A stretch of 64,000 nucleotides of DNA from Fistularia commersonii (lineage: Eukaryota > Chordata > Actinopteri > Syngnathiformes > Fistulariidae). The position numbers and the translations under genes were made by a program. Positions within the stretch are counted from its first letter, which is position 1; each line of letters begins with the position of its first letter. Positions 45,071-56,224 of this stretch are shown here, in pieces. The stretch is taken from NCBI GenBank assembly GCA_037954325.1, contig JBBMNZ010000009.1:16122286-16186285 (forward strand). Reading direction: 5' to 3'. The notes below the pieces were generated by a model. That model saw only the letters and a program-made list of their open reading frames with translations. It searched no databases and was not told the origin of the DNA.

Positions 45071-46171
45071 GTGGCCGCCGAGGACCTAACATCTCCCCCG
45101 CCCGTCAACCTCCGCTCCCCCGCCAGCACCATGCCGCCCCACTCCCCGCTCGCAAACCAATGCCACCCGGACGACAGCGCCTGTCAGAATTGTGCGAAAT
45201 TGCTCAAGCGTATCGCGGTTCTGGAAAAGAGAATTGACACCCTCCGGGCGATTAACGAAGGAGAAGGCTTTTTGCGCGATATAGAGACATCACTCTCCAC
45301 CGGCTCGGAAGCGAAATGCACATCAAGAACAACCCAAGACGACACAGTGGTCTTCGGCCCACTCAAAGCCACCTCTTTCGGTAGTAGAGAGGATTTGGAA
45401 GACACACTTCCTTGGGACCCAGTCAGAGATCCATACCCCACGCGGGAGAGGAAAGCCAGCACCCCGCTGAGACTGAACAGTGAATCGGCTTTCCCACCAC
45501 TCCCAGCGCCGGGAGGTACGCTCCCTTCTCGTCGCAATTCCACCAACAAAAGACTTCAACTCCTCAAAAATGCTGTTCGGAGCCGCACGCCGAGACGAGA
45601 CGTCGACAGTCACAAGACCACCACTAACACCCCAAAACAGTTCCCACCTCATAAAACGGTTCCTAAAAGACTGCTAATCGGTGACCAAAATGTAAGTTCG
45701 ATTTCTCTACCCGAAACTATAACTCACTCTTTTGCCGATGCAAACATCGCAGATATTAAACGGCACGTCCCTCTGATTCTCACGGAACACCCCAAAACAC
45801 AAACCGTTATCATTCACGCCGGGAACAATGACGCCAGGCGCAGACAAAATTGGGCATTGATGACCCAATTAAAAAGTCTCACGCGCCAAATTAATAACGA
45901 ATTCAACTGCCATTGTATCCTTTCCGGAACCTTCCCGGCACCTCGGGACGGTTCCGAAAAATTCAGTCGTTTATATGGAACACATCAATCGATGGATCCG
46001 GTCACGGATACATACACAATTTCGACTCGTTCTGGAAACGCCCAGAACTTTTTGCATACGGGGAGCGAATCAATTACCGCGGTGCCGAGATCATCAGGGA
46101 GAATATCCTCCAATATCTCAAACAATGACGCGATCAGCGGTGCCCAGGCGCCACCAGAACCAAGGTTCTGA
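45071..46171 (+). pseudogene. LINE ORF1 (SGNH/esterase-like), unit 2
   Basis: A 366-codon frame almost identical to unit 1, with the same Ser-to-Gln change in GDQNVSS. In the alternative frame (45913-46128) the native domain end FDSFWKRPELFAYGERINYR is open here, where unit 1 has a stop. This confirms a frameshift near 45935-45985 in both copies. Confidence 0.75.
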
Positions 46172-49100
46172 TGAGGCCTGGGCAGCGACTCCTCGACTCC
46201 ACACCAACCCCCCATCACAAGCCCTTGTACGAGTATGACGTCGCAAATATGGATTCCATCAAAGGCCAAAGGCCCATCAAAACAGGACACAGTAACTCTG
46301 GCGAGAACATCAAGAGCTTCTAGTGTTACACCCATCAGTGAAACAATACTGCCCCCTGCCGGATCACCACAAGCAACGCACTCAAATCGCTCACCAGTGC
46401 CCCCTGCTGGCGCAAAGCAACAACTGCACCCGGCAGTCTGTCATTTTCAAAACACTTATAAAATATTCCAAAGGGTTAACCACGCCAATATGATATGGAA
46501 TCCCAGCTTCAAACACAAGGGTTTAATTGGTGGTCATCTTAACATACGCAGCATGTTACCAAAGAAAGCACAACTTGAAATCTTGCTATCAAACACAAAT
46601 TTAGACTTTCCAGCCCTTTCTGAAAGCTGGTTATCTGCTTCAATTGAGAGTAACCTTGTCACTTTTCCTGGTTTTAAAATCTTTAGAAAAGACCGCCCCA
46701 AGAGAGGTGGTGGAATAGTGTTTTATATCAAAGACACATTTCAATGTGAAGAGATCACACTCCCAGATGGATGTATGGAATGTTTAGGTATAAAAATGTT
46801 TTTTGCAAACAAGATGCCCTTGAATATCGTTGTCATATACAAACCACCCAAAGAAAATGACAATGACTTCACCCAACTGAACCACATCATTAAAACTCTG
46901 GGAGACAAATCATAATTGGCGATTTCAATATTAACTGGCAAAGTAAACAGACCAGTTCAAAGCTCAAACAGACCTGCTCAAAGTCAGGCCTCACCCAACT
47001 CATTAACTCCCCAACCAGAATCTCCAAATTCTCCAACTCTACAATTGATCTAATATTCACAAATAAGCCCGAACGAATCACCAAAACCTACAATTTATTG
47101 ACGGGCCTATCAGATCACAATCTCATCCTCTTAATCAGGGAAATCAACAACTCCAAAAATATCCCTCAGTCTCTCAGAAAAACCCCTTTCGTCCCCCCAA
47201 AAAATTTCCACAACTAGACAACGATATTGAAGGAATTCCATGGGTTGAGATGATAATGGAAACGAACCGTGATGCACTCTGTGAAGCAATCATCGCCAAC
47301 ACAACTGATAAAATTAATAAACACTCCGTACTCCCGAAAGCCTGCAAGAAGCAGAAAAAATTGCCATGGTTCAGCGACAACTTAAAGGTAATCATGAAAA
47401 AACGCGACCTGGCACTAAAACGATATATCAAAGCGAAAAGACAATCTGACCACCTCCTTTTCAAATCACTCAGAAATAAAACGATCGCTGCCTTCAGACT
47501 GGCCAAAGCAAACTATTTCCTAACGCTAATTCACACAGCCAAAGGAAATAGTAAATGACTTTGGCAACAGATTGACAAACTATCGTGCAAACCAGCTAAA
47601 AGCTCAAAAAATCTACAGTTGAATATGGAAGGCGAACTCATCACAGACAGCATCGCAGTTGCCGATGCATTTAACAAACACTTCCTCAACATCTGTCCAA
47701 TGGCGGACGGTGTTATCTCTGTCTCGGCCCCCCTTTTCCAAACACCACCCCTTGAGCTCTTACCAATAACACAGTTAGAGACCCTAAACTACATCACATC
47801 GCTCTCCAACTCCAGAGCCAAGGACATATATAACATCGATGCCGGCGCGGTCAAACGTAACAAATTAGCATTTGTGCTCCCCCTAACGTCACTGATCAAC
47901 AACTCCTTTGTCAACAACACCTTCCCTGAGGCGCTGAAAAAATCTGTGGTCACGCCGATTCATAAAGCGGGAAACGCTCAAGACGTAAATAACTACAGAC
48001 CCATCAGCATCCTACCGGTTTTTTTCCAAAGTAATAGAAAAAACAGTAGCGAAGCAACTAACAAACCATCTAGAGGCCAACCAACTACTTCACCCCATGC
48101 AATTCGGATTTAGACCCAAATACTCCACCGAAACTGCATGCTGCCATCTAATAGAACTTATCAAAAAACATCCAGACAACGGCTTTAAGGTAGGCGCCAT
48201 CTTTCTGGATCTCAGAAAAGCTTTTGATACCGTCAATCATAAAACTCTCATTGAAAAATTGAAACTCTTCAACCTATCTAATAACACACGCGACTGGCTC
48301 GCCTCCTACCTAAATAACCGAACCCAAACCATCAACGGAAGCAGATCCGCATTTGGAAAACGCACCATGGGAGTGCCACGAGGTTCGACATTAGCTCCGC
48401 TCCTATTTAGTATGTACATCAACGACCTCCCAAGCATCTGCCCGAATATCATGACACAAATGTATGCGGACGACACCGTCGTCCTGGCTCATGCGAAAAA
48501 CATAAGCGAAATCAACACAACCCTAAACAGCGCTCTAAGTAGAATCGCGGGTTGGTTAGAAACCAACCATTTAGCGCTCAACGTCAAAAAAACAATGGCG
48601 GTCTTGTTCTCAATCAGAGCACTACCACCCAACCACAATCTCACTCTTACGGTTAATAATGAGCCAATCCAAAACGTCACCGAAACAAAATACCTAGGCA
48701 TTATCATTGACAACCACCTAAACTTCGAAAAACAAGCCAACGCCCTGTCCCACAACCTGAAAAGGACAGTAAACACCTTCAAACAGATAAGAGACTCTCT
48801 CTCCCTAGATGCCGCCAAAACATTCTATAACGCCCTCATCATTTCCCGAATAACATACTGCAGCACTACCTGGGGTTTCGCCACTAGTAATGCGATTTTC
48901 AAAATTACAGCTGTGCACAAAAGAGCACTAAAAATTCGAGATAAAAAAAATCTCACACATCACCACTGTAGAATTCTCGAAAAACATAATCTTCTTGCCC
49001 TCCCGCACATCTTCGAATTAGCAAACCTCACCCTAGTCCACAAAATACTAAGCGGTGCAGCCCCCGGCCCCCTAGACAAATTCTTCGACAAATCCCACAA

Positions 49101-49293
49101 CAACCTAAGAAGTGGCACCCAGGGAAACTGCTCCGTTCCAAACAAAAAAACATCTTTCGGTCAGAACTCGCTCTCTTTCGTCGGCCCAAAACTCTGGAAC
49201 GATCTGCCCCTAGGAGTTAAAACTTTGAGTCTTCGGAGCTTCATTGAAGCCACCAAACAGCTCCTGCTAAGAAAACAAATATGCCAACACTAA
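46171..49293 (+). pseudogene. LINE ORF2, unit 2
   Basis: Endonuclease (HLNIRSM, ALSESWLS) and RT (FLDLRKAFDTVNH, MYADDTVVLA, FVGPKLWNDLPLG) are all present. The last 398 codons (48097-49293) are open and lack the two late stops of unit 1. Private lesions are a 60-bp deletion near 46258, a 1-base loss near 47205 and a 1-base gain in a T-run near 48020. Shared lesions are the endonuclease frameshift (about 46910) and the TGA at 47556. In the first RT motif, SKAFD reads RKAFD. Confidence 0.88.
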
Positions 49294-49710
49294 GCCAGAA
49301 CCGTCTCCGTCTCGAGCCAAACTGTCTAGCGACCTGCCCCGCCAGCCTCCTTGATGCTTCCGCCTTGCTTTTGCATATAATAAAAAAAAAAAAAAAAAAA
49401 GAATGATATGAACCTCTTATCACGGCCTTAACCACAAGCAAGCGGTTTTAACTGGTTTTAACATGTTTTAACTTGTTTTCCGGTTTTAACCTGTCTTCAA
49501 CCTGTTTTAGCTACTTACTAATTGTTTTTATTCCCCACTGGAGTACATTTACTCCACCCACGGACAGCCGGGTGCAATATAGCAACTCTGCTAAGCCTGT
49601 CTGGTACATCCATCTTCTCATATCGCGTTTTATGCTGAAATGTTTAATGGCACTGTACTGTCTGTCCTTAAATAAAATTCATTCATTCATTCATTCATTC
49701 ATTCATACAT

Positions 49711-50714
49711 CCCCTCAGGTGAAGAACACTCCCCAGGAAGTAGGTCTATCAGTATCTATGTCTACCATAAAGATGAGAGTTAATAAAAAGGATTCACCAC
49801 AAGGTACAAACCATTGGTCAACCTCAAAAATAGAAAGAATTGACTTTGACAAAAAACACGTGAAGAAGCCAGTCCAGTTCCGGAACAGCATTCTTTGGAC
49901 AGATGGGACTAAGATCAACCTGTACCAGAATGATGGGAAGAAGAAAGTGTGAAGAAGAATTGGAAGTGCTCATGATCCAAAGCACACCACATCTTCTGGT
50001 GGAGGCAGTGTGATGGCATGGGCATGCATGGCTTCCACTTGTGTTTATTGATGATGTGACAAAAGACAGAAGCAGCCGGATGAATTGTGAAGTGTTTAGG
50101 GATATATTTTCTTCTCAGATTCAGCCAAATGCAGCAAAGTTGATTGGCAGTCGCTTCACAGTACAGATGGACAATGATCCAAAACATACTGCAAAAGCAA
50201 CCCAGGAGTTTTTTAAAGCGGGGAAATTGAATATCCTGCAATGGCTGAGTCAGTCACCAAATCTCAACCCAATGGAGCATGCATTTTACTTGCTCAAGAC
50301 AAAACTGAAGGCAGAAAGACCCACTAACAAGCAACAACTGAAGACAGCTGCAGTAAAGGCCCAGCAAAGCATCAGAAAGGAGGAAACCAAGCGTCTGGTG
50401 ATGCCCATGGGTTCCAGAATTCAAGCACTGACTGCAAAGGATTCTCAAAAAAATATTGAAAATAAACATTTTACTAGGGTTTATGTTTATTTGTCCAATT
50501 ACTTTTGAGCCCCTGAAATGAGGAGCGTTTGTATAAAAGTAGCTACAATTCCTACATGCTATTCAGATATTTTAGTTCAACCCCTTGAATTAAACCTTAA
50601 AGTCTGCACTTCAATTCTGTTGTAGTTGTTTCATTTCAAATCCAATGTGGTGGCATGCAGAGCCCAAATCATGACGATTGTGTCACTGTCCAAATATTCC
50701 TGGGCCTAACTGTA
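49711..50714 (+). pseudogene. Tc1/mariner transposase 3' half with right terminal repeat, unit 3
   Basis: Best-kept copy. A 155-codon frame (50041-50508) runs FIDDVTKDRSSRMN, MDNDPKHTAKATQEFF and SPNLNPMEHAFYLLKTKLK, carrying the second Asp and the Glu of the DDE triad. The N-terminal part is in another frame and has the shared TGA. It ends at the terminal repeat and the TA at 50713. Confidence 0.92.
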
Positions 50715-51238
50715 GATGTGAAGAGATTCTGGAAATACACCATGAAGAATGTGAAGAAGCAAAGATCTTCAAATAAAATTGCTTCCATCCTATTAATCTT
50801 GAAGTTATGTCTGTTCAGATTGCAATCATCAAGTATTTCTGCACAGCATCCTCTCAAGTCCCAAACTTCCCAGAGTTTGTGGAAGTTGGTTTGGTGGATG
50901 AAGTTCCAATAACCCACTACGACAGCGACACCAGGAGAAAAGAACCCAAACAGGACTGGATGGACAAAGTCTCAGCAGATGATCCACAGTTCTGGGAGAC
51001 AGAGACCCAGAGGTTACTGGTTAACCAGCAGTGGTACAAAGTCAACCTCTAAACTGCAAAGCAGCTCTTTAACCAGACTGGAGGTTTGTTCACACACACT
51101 TCTGCACCCTGAGTTTATGTCCATCCCATAATAAACACAGCGGACTGTGTTCCCTTTGGTTCACTGCAGCTTCTGTCTCTGTCTCTCTACTCTTATGATG
51201 GAGAAGATTTCATATCATTGGACCTGAAGACACTGACA
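50715..51238 (+). pseudogene. MHC class I relic with alpha-1 and part of alpha-2, unit 3
   Basis: Intron 1 piece, then alpha-1 (KYFCTASSQVPNF onward, same stop after KVNL, donor at 51084), then a shortened intron 2 and a 52-bp alpha-2 remnant reading SYDGEDFISLDLKTLT at about 51187-51238. The alpha-2 remnant is absent from units 1 and 2, so unit 3 preserves the older state of this pseudogene. Confidence 0.9.
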
Positions 51239-51384
51239 GGAGTATTATGAGATAGAAGACTATCAGCCAGAATGAAAGGTGCACAAGACAATGGTGAGAG
51301 CAGCGATGTTGTATGGTTTAGAAACAGTGACATTGACGAAAATACAGAGGATAAGGAGACAACATTGGTTGTGATGAAGTAGTA
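51239..51384 (+). mobile_element. RTE fragment, unit 3 only
   Basis: The translation includes DRRLSARMKG, and in another frame material matching TVMRPALMYGLGTVT of the RTE C-terminal region. It lies between the MHC relic and the Penelope-like fragment, and was deleted from units 1 and 2. Confidence 0.6.
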
Positions 51385-51717
51385 AGAGGTGGAAACTTTA
51401 CTACACACCTCAACTTGATCGACGCTCACATCAGAATCACTAGGGAAGATATCACTGTTGGCAAACTTCCTTTCTTGGACTATTGCACTCATACTCAACA
51501 GGACAGAGGACTAACTGGAAACCAACACACACTGATCAATTTTTACTCTTTGACTCACATCACCCCCTTGAACACAAACTCGGGGTTATCAGAATTCTAC
51601 ACCACCGGACCAAGAACATCCCGTCAACCACCGAATACAGAAAAAGTGAGGTCCAAAATATTCCTAAAGCCCTCAAATCCAGTGGCTATCCTAATTGGGC
51701 CTTTGCCCAAGACTGGA
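51385..51717 (+). mobile_element. Penelope-like element fragment, unit 3
   Basis: Longer on its left than in units 1 and 2: HIRITREDITVGKLPFLD precedes the frame with KPTHTDQFLLFDSHHPLEHK. The extra residues strengthen the Penelope-like reading. It is flanked on both sides by RTE sequence, so it probably inserted into an RTE. Confidence 0.62.
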
Positions 51718-51785
51718 AATGTGGTGGAACAGCACATGTTCGATGTTTTGGAGAGAAGGTCGGAGATGGTTGGGTCATATTCATT
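51718..51785 (+). mobile_element. Short RTE 3' coding fragment, unit 3
   Basis: GTAHVRCFGEKV motif. Probably the continuation of the RTE piece on the other side of the Penelope-like fragment. Confidence 0.6.
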
Positions 51786-52651
51786 ATTATTATTATATGT
51801 GGTATATGTACCTGTCATTGATTTAGAGAAAAACTACATAAACATTTAGTTTAAAAAAAACTGAATATCTCTCTTGGGCAGGGATAAACTTTGCTATTTC
51901 ATTGTGCCTTTTCATAATATCAAGAACCATGTTTTGCTCTCCATTGCCTACTGAACCTCCAGCATTGACACTGGATAGTGTTTGGGTTGTAAATGGGCAG
52001 TACTTTTACCAATAGATGGTGCTACTGCTCTATCATCGTGTTGTTCTGCTTGTATGTGTCCAGTGAAGAACGAACGTTCTGTGTGTTCATGCTGCCTGAA
52101 ATAAAGTTTGTGTTCGAAAAACAATAGCCTCAGCCGACTTTCCCATACAAACAGCACTCCCCGATAGATGCGCTGTCTATCAAACTCCGTTCAAGCCAAC
52201 ATACACAGCGTGATACAGTCCTACCACAAGTCTCTGGCGTTGCAGTGGTGCACTGTGAGACGTGATCCTTGTGTCCACAGATGCCACTTGGGTGTTGCTT
52301 GTTTGTCGACAAAGTTGTAGAGACTCCGAACCAAGAAAAAAACAAAGTGAAGGAGAGGCTAAGTCCACTTCCATGCCCTCGTCTGGCCTTGTTTATTCCA
52401 ACGACTAACAACCAAGACAGACAAGGCGAGGCACAGCACGCAGTTCCAAGTGTTCACTTTCTAGTTGGTTTGCGTTCAACAAAAATGACGTTTCCCCTCC
52501 TCACTCCCTTTCCATGCAGCCGCCACAGTGAACAGGTGAATGTAATCCCAGTTCAATCATTCGGTCAATCACCGCTCCTTGACCACACCCCCTGTGACAA
52601 CTGACAGCTAACTTCAAGATCGATAGCTTAGCATATAGCCCTTTGGAGTTG
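51786..52651. other. No gene recognised, unit 3
   Basis: Counterpart of 1973-2820. Confidence 0.5.
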
Positions 52652-52880
52652 ATGGGCGGTGTGGCTCAGGGTGTGAGAGTGGTTCTCCTCGGAACTTAAC
52701 GTTCTGGGTTCAGTTCCCACCGGGCCATTTGAGGTTTTGCTGAGCAAGACCTTGAACCCCTGGCGCTGCTCATTAGCTGCCTTCTGCTCACGGTTCATCC
52801 ATGATGGATTAAATGCAAGGGTCAAATTTCCCTGATGTTGCGCTCTGTGTAGAACTGAATGTGAAAATGAAGGTATTTCT
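52652..52880 (+). mobile_element. tRNA-derived SINE, unit 3
   Basis: Same SINE with A-box-like and B-box (gggttcagttccc) sequences. One base differs in the first few positions. Confidence 0.8.
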
Positions 52881-54540
52881 GTCTTCCACCAATTTAAAAA
52901 CCTGAATGAGAACGCTGAGGTGGCGAGTCCGTGCAGACTGTGGATGAGCTGTGGCCAACCGTATGACCCAGATCCAACGCCATTGGTCCGTCACGAAGAC
53001 GTCGGACCCTCCGATCCTGCCCGTCAGGTAGACAGGTAGTAGCGTAGCTGATAGCAGAACGGGACACGTTGGACTGGACTGACTAAATCCTGGGAACTCA
53101 ACACACACATTGCCAAGGTAGGAGTTCTTTTACGGTTCACTCTCTTGTTTTGTTTTTTTCCACTGGTCAGTTGTTCACCTTCTGTTTTTTTTTTTGAGAA
53201 GCTTATATCTCCTTTGGACCAGGCAGATGTTTAGTGCTGTTTTCTCCCGGTATTGGCCCGGACAATCAAAAGTTGAGTAATCTCATATTTTAGCACTGCA
53301 TTTATCGTCCGATCGGCTGAACCATTTCTTTCAGATTCCAGATGTTCTCGGTGGAAACGTGGCAGCGCCATTGCAAAGTTGAATTCAAAACTTGAGCAAT
53401 CTCATGTTTATCAGATGTAAAAGAGGATGATTTTGTCACAAATAGTCAAAGTCAACTTTATTGTCAAAACTGCCAGATGTTCACACATATTTCTTATCCC
53501 CCCCTTTTTTTTTCAATACAATTTTCCAGTATTATTTATTATTGTTATGTTTTTCTTTTAACTCTGGCACAACATTTTCCTTCGAGATAATAAAGTTGTT
53601 CTTATTCTTATACAGAGCATTGAAGTAGAACAACAGAGAACTACGGCGAATTATGCAGAGGTAGATTTGGCAGGAGCACAATTTTCTTTCGATTTGTCAG
53701 TTCTGTCAACAAGTGACAGAAGGTGCAGTGGCAAGAAAAAAAAGAAAAGTGATAGCAGTATGAAAGTGCAGTTGCATCAACTGTTTTTACAGGGCTTTTT
53801 TTGCATTGAAGTGAATGAGTAAGTGAGTCCATGAAAGAGTTCTGATGGCAGGTACTTGATGTCAGGTTCAAAATGTGATGAGAATGTTTAAAAATAGTTG
53901 TATGTTTACTAACATGCTGCAATGTAGTGCAGGATTTGTTCAAAATTTAGTGTCTTGTGAAAATGGGACATTGTGATTTCATAGAAATGTTGTAGACGTG
54001 ATTATTATATGAGAAAACATGAACACGATCGCTGCCTTCACATGGACGAATAGCATTGATAATTAATAACAACAATATGTGAAGAAAGTTGAACTGAACA
54101 AATGTTTTAATTCACAAAACAGCATTTCCACTGAGAAACGGTTGCAGTTCTCCAGGCGTCCACTAGGGGGCGCCCTGAGACAAACTCAGTCACAGGAAAC
54201 TCGCATGTTTTTGACGCTTGACGTGATATTTTGATCAGAACGGAAAGAAAGAGCAGAAAATCCATCAATTGAAACTTTGATCGGTATTAATATGACTTTG
54301 GACCAGCGGGAAACTCGAAATGAGTTTTATTTATCATGAAATCGCCTCATAAAGTGGATAAAAACAACTGCGTCATACAACGCAGTATTTCCCACATCGA
54401 TATGTAAACTGTTTTTTTTATTATATACTTTTTATAATTTATACCCTTGCATTTTACAGTAGTAACAGCAATGTTTCCATGACTATAAAAGCATTCTGAC
54501 TCATTCTGACTGACTTTCGCGTCTAGCCTGTGCATTTTGA
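52881..54540. other. MHC upstream flank, unit 3
   Basis: Counterpart of 3049-4590 with about 100 bp more near 53280-53390, part of which is also present in unit 2. No gene recognised. ISRE-like gggaaactcgaaatgag near 54308. Confidence 0.5.
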
Positions 54541-54545
54541 GTTTA

Positions 54546-54592
54546 CCTGGCGACCCGTGACGTTTCAGCCCAATCTGAATTCTCATTGGCTC
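54546..54592 (+). promoter_or_regulatory. SXY-type MHC enhancer, unit 3
   Basis: X1 cctggcgacccg, X2 tgacgt, Y box ATTGG at 54585-54589. Order and spacing are unchanged, so the module is intact in all three genes. Confidence 0.75.
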
Positions 54593-54720
54593 AGACGGGG
54601 GTTCGTTGCAGCTCCTCCCCAGTGGATCCTTCAGTTGAGCTCCAGATCCTTCACCTGGAAGACCAGCGTGTGTTTGAGAACAACAATCTGTGAACTTCTG
54701 GACGCTCTTCAAACCTGGAG

Positions 54721-55609
54721 ATGATGAAGATCTTTCTACTTGTGCTGGTTGTCATGGGAACGTCCAGCGTGACGGCCGGTAAGTCCGTTTCTTTTCGCTT
54801 CATTTGATTTCCTCAAAGAGTCTGAAGCAGCAGCTCGTGTTTAGTTTGGTCCAAAGATGATCTTCAGCCTGTTTCTCATCAACATTTCACCTTTAGAATC
54901 AGATGGAAACTGTAGTTTTTAGTTCAGAGTGAGATTTCAGAGGAGATGGGAGCAAATACGGACGTTGTTTGGAGTTTAAGATCAGACAAAACGAAAGTGA
55001 AAGCAGATATGAAGACATTCAGGAAATCCAGGATGAAGGAAGGACAGAAGCAAAGATCTTCATATAAAGTCCCTTTCTATTAATGTTAGAGTTTTATCTG
55101 TTCAGATTGAAATCATCCCATTTCCTAAAATACTGGAAATAATCCTTCACTTTGAGATTGACTTGCAGTATTTCTGACTAAATGTTGAACTGCTTTTCTG
55201 CGAAATTAAAGTGTAAGTTCTAGAAAAGTTCCATCATTCACTGTGTTTTTACATCTTTGAGTAACTTAAAGCTGTTTATGGAACTTTCAGTCACCAAAAC
55301 CTCATCATTCGGTGAAATATTTCTTCCAGTGATTCACTCCCTGAAGTATTTCAAGACGGCATCCTCTCAAGTCCCAAACTTCCCAGAGTTTGTGAATGTT
55401 GGTTTGGTGGATGAAGTTCCAATAACTCACTATGACAGCAACACCAGAACAGCAGAACCCAGACAGGCCTGGATGGACCAAGTCTCAGCAGATGATCCAA
55501 AGTACTGGGAGACAGAGACCCAGAGGTCACTGGGTCACCAGCAGGCCTTCAAAGTCAACATTGAAATTGCAAAGCAGCGTTTCAACCAGACTGGAGGTTT
55601 GTTCACACA

Positions 55610-55680
<71 letters not shown>

Positions 55681-56192
55681 CTGCACCCTGAGTTTATGTC
55701 CATCCCATAATAAACACAGCAGACTGTGCTGAGATCTCACTGGTTCACTGCAGCTTCTGTCTCTCTCAGGAGTCCACATTCTCCAGGTGATGTCTGGCTG
55801 TGAGTGGAACGATGAGACTGGAGAAGTGAATGGATTTGATCAGGATGCTTATGATGGAGAAGATTTCATCTCATTTGACCTGAAGACAATGACATGGATC
55901 GCTCCGAGACCACAGGCTTTCATCACCAAACAGAAGTGGGACAATGACGAGGCCATAAAGGAAAACGAGAAGCACTACCTCACCCAGCTTTGTCCTGAGT
56001 GGCTGAAGAAGTATCTGGACCACGGGAGGAGCTCCCTGCTGAGAACAGGTGGGATCACATGACCTGACGTCGTCTTAACAATGTTTTGACTTCTTTTCAA
56101 ATCTTTGGTTATTTTCTTGATTTTGAGGAAACAATTTTGGGACTTCCAGTAAAATTGTCCATCTCAGGCCAGTTTGATGTCCAATGAACACG

Positions 56193-56224
<32 letters not shown>

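Larger units (their letters stand above)
44808..49708 (+). mobile_element. CR1/L2-like LINE, unit 2 (5' end deleted)
   Basis: Same insertion as in unit 1, with the first roughly 130 bp missing. It has 3' UTR A-run near 49381, TTTTAAC minisatellite, AATAAA at 49671-49676 and an (ATTC)n tail ending about 49705. Shared lesions show that one insertion was copied with the unit. Confidence 0.87.
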
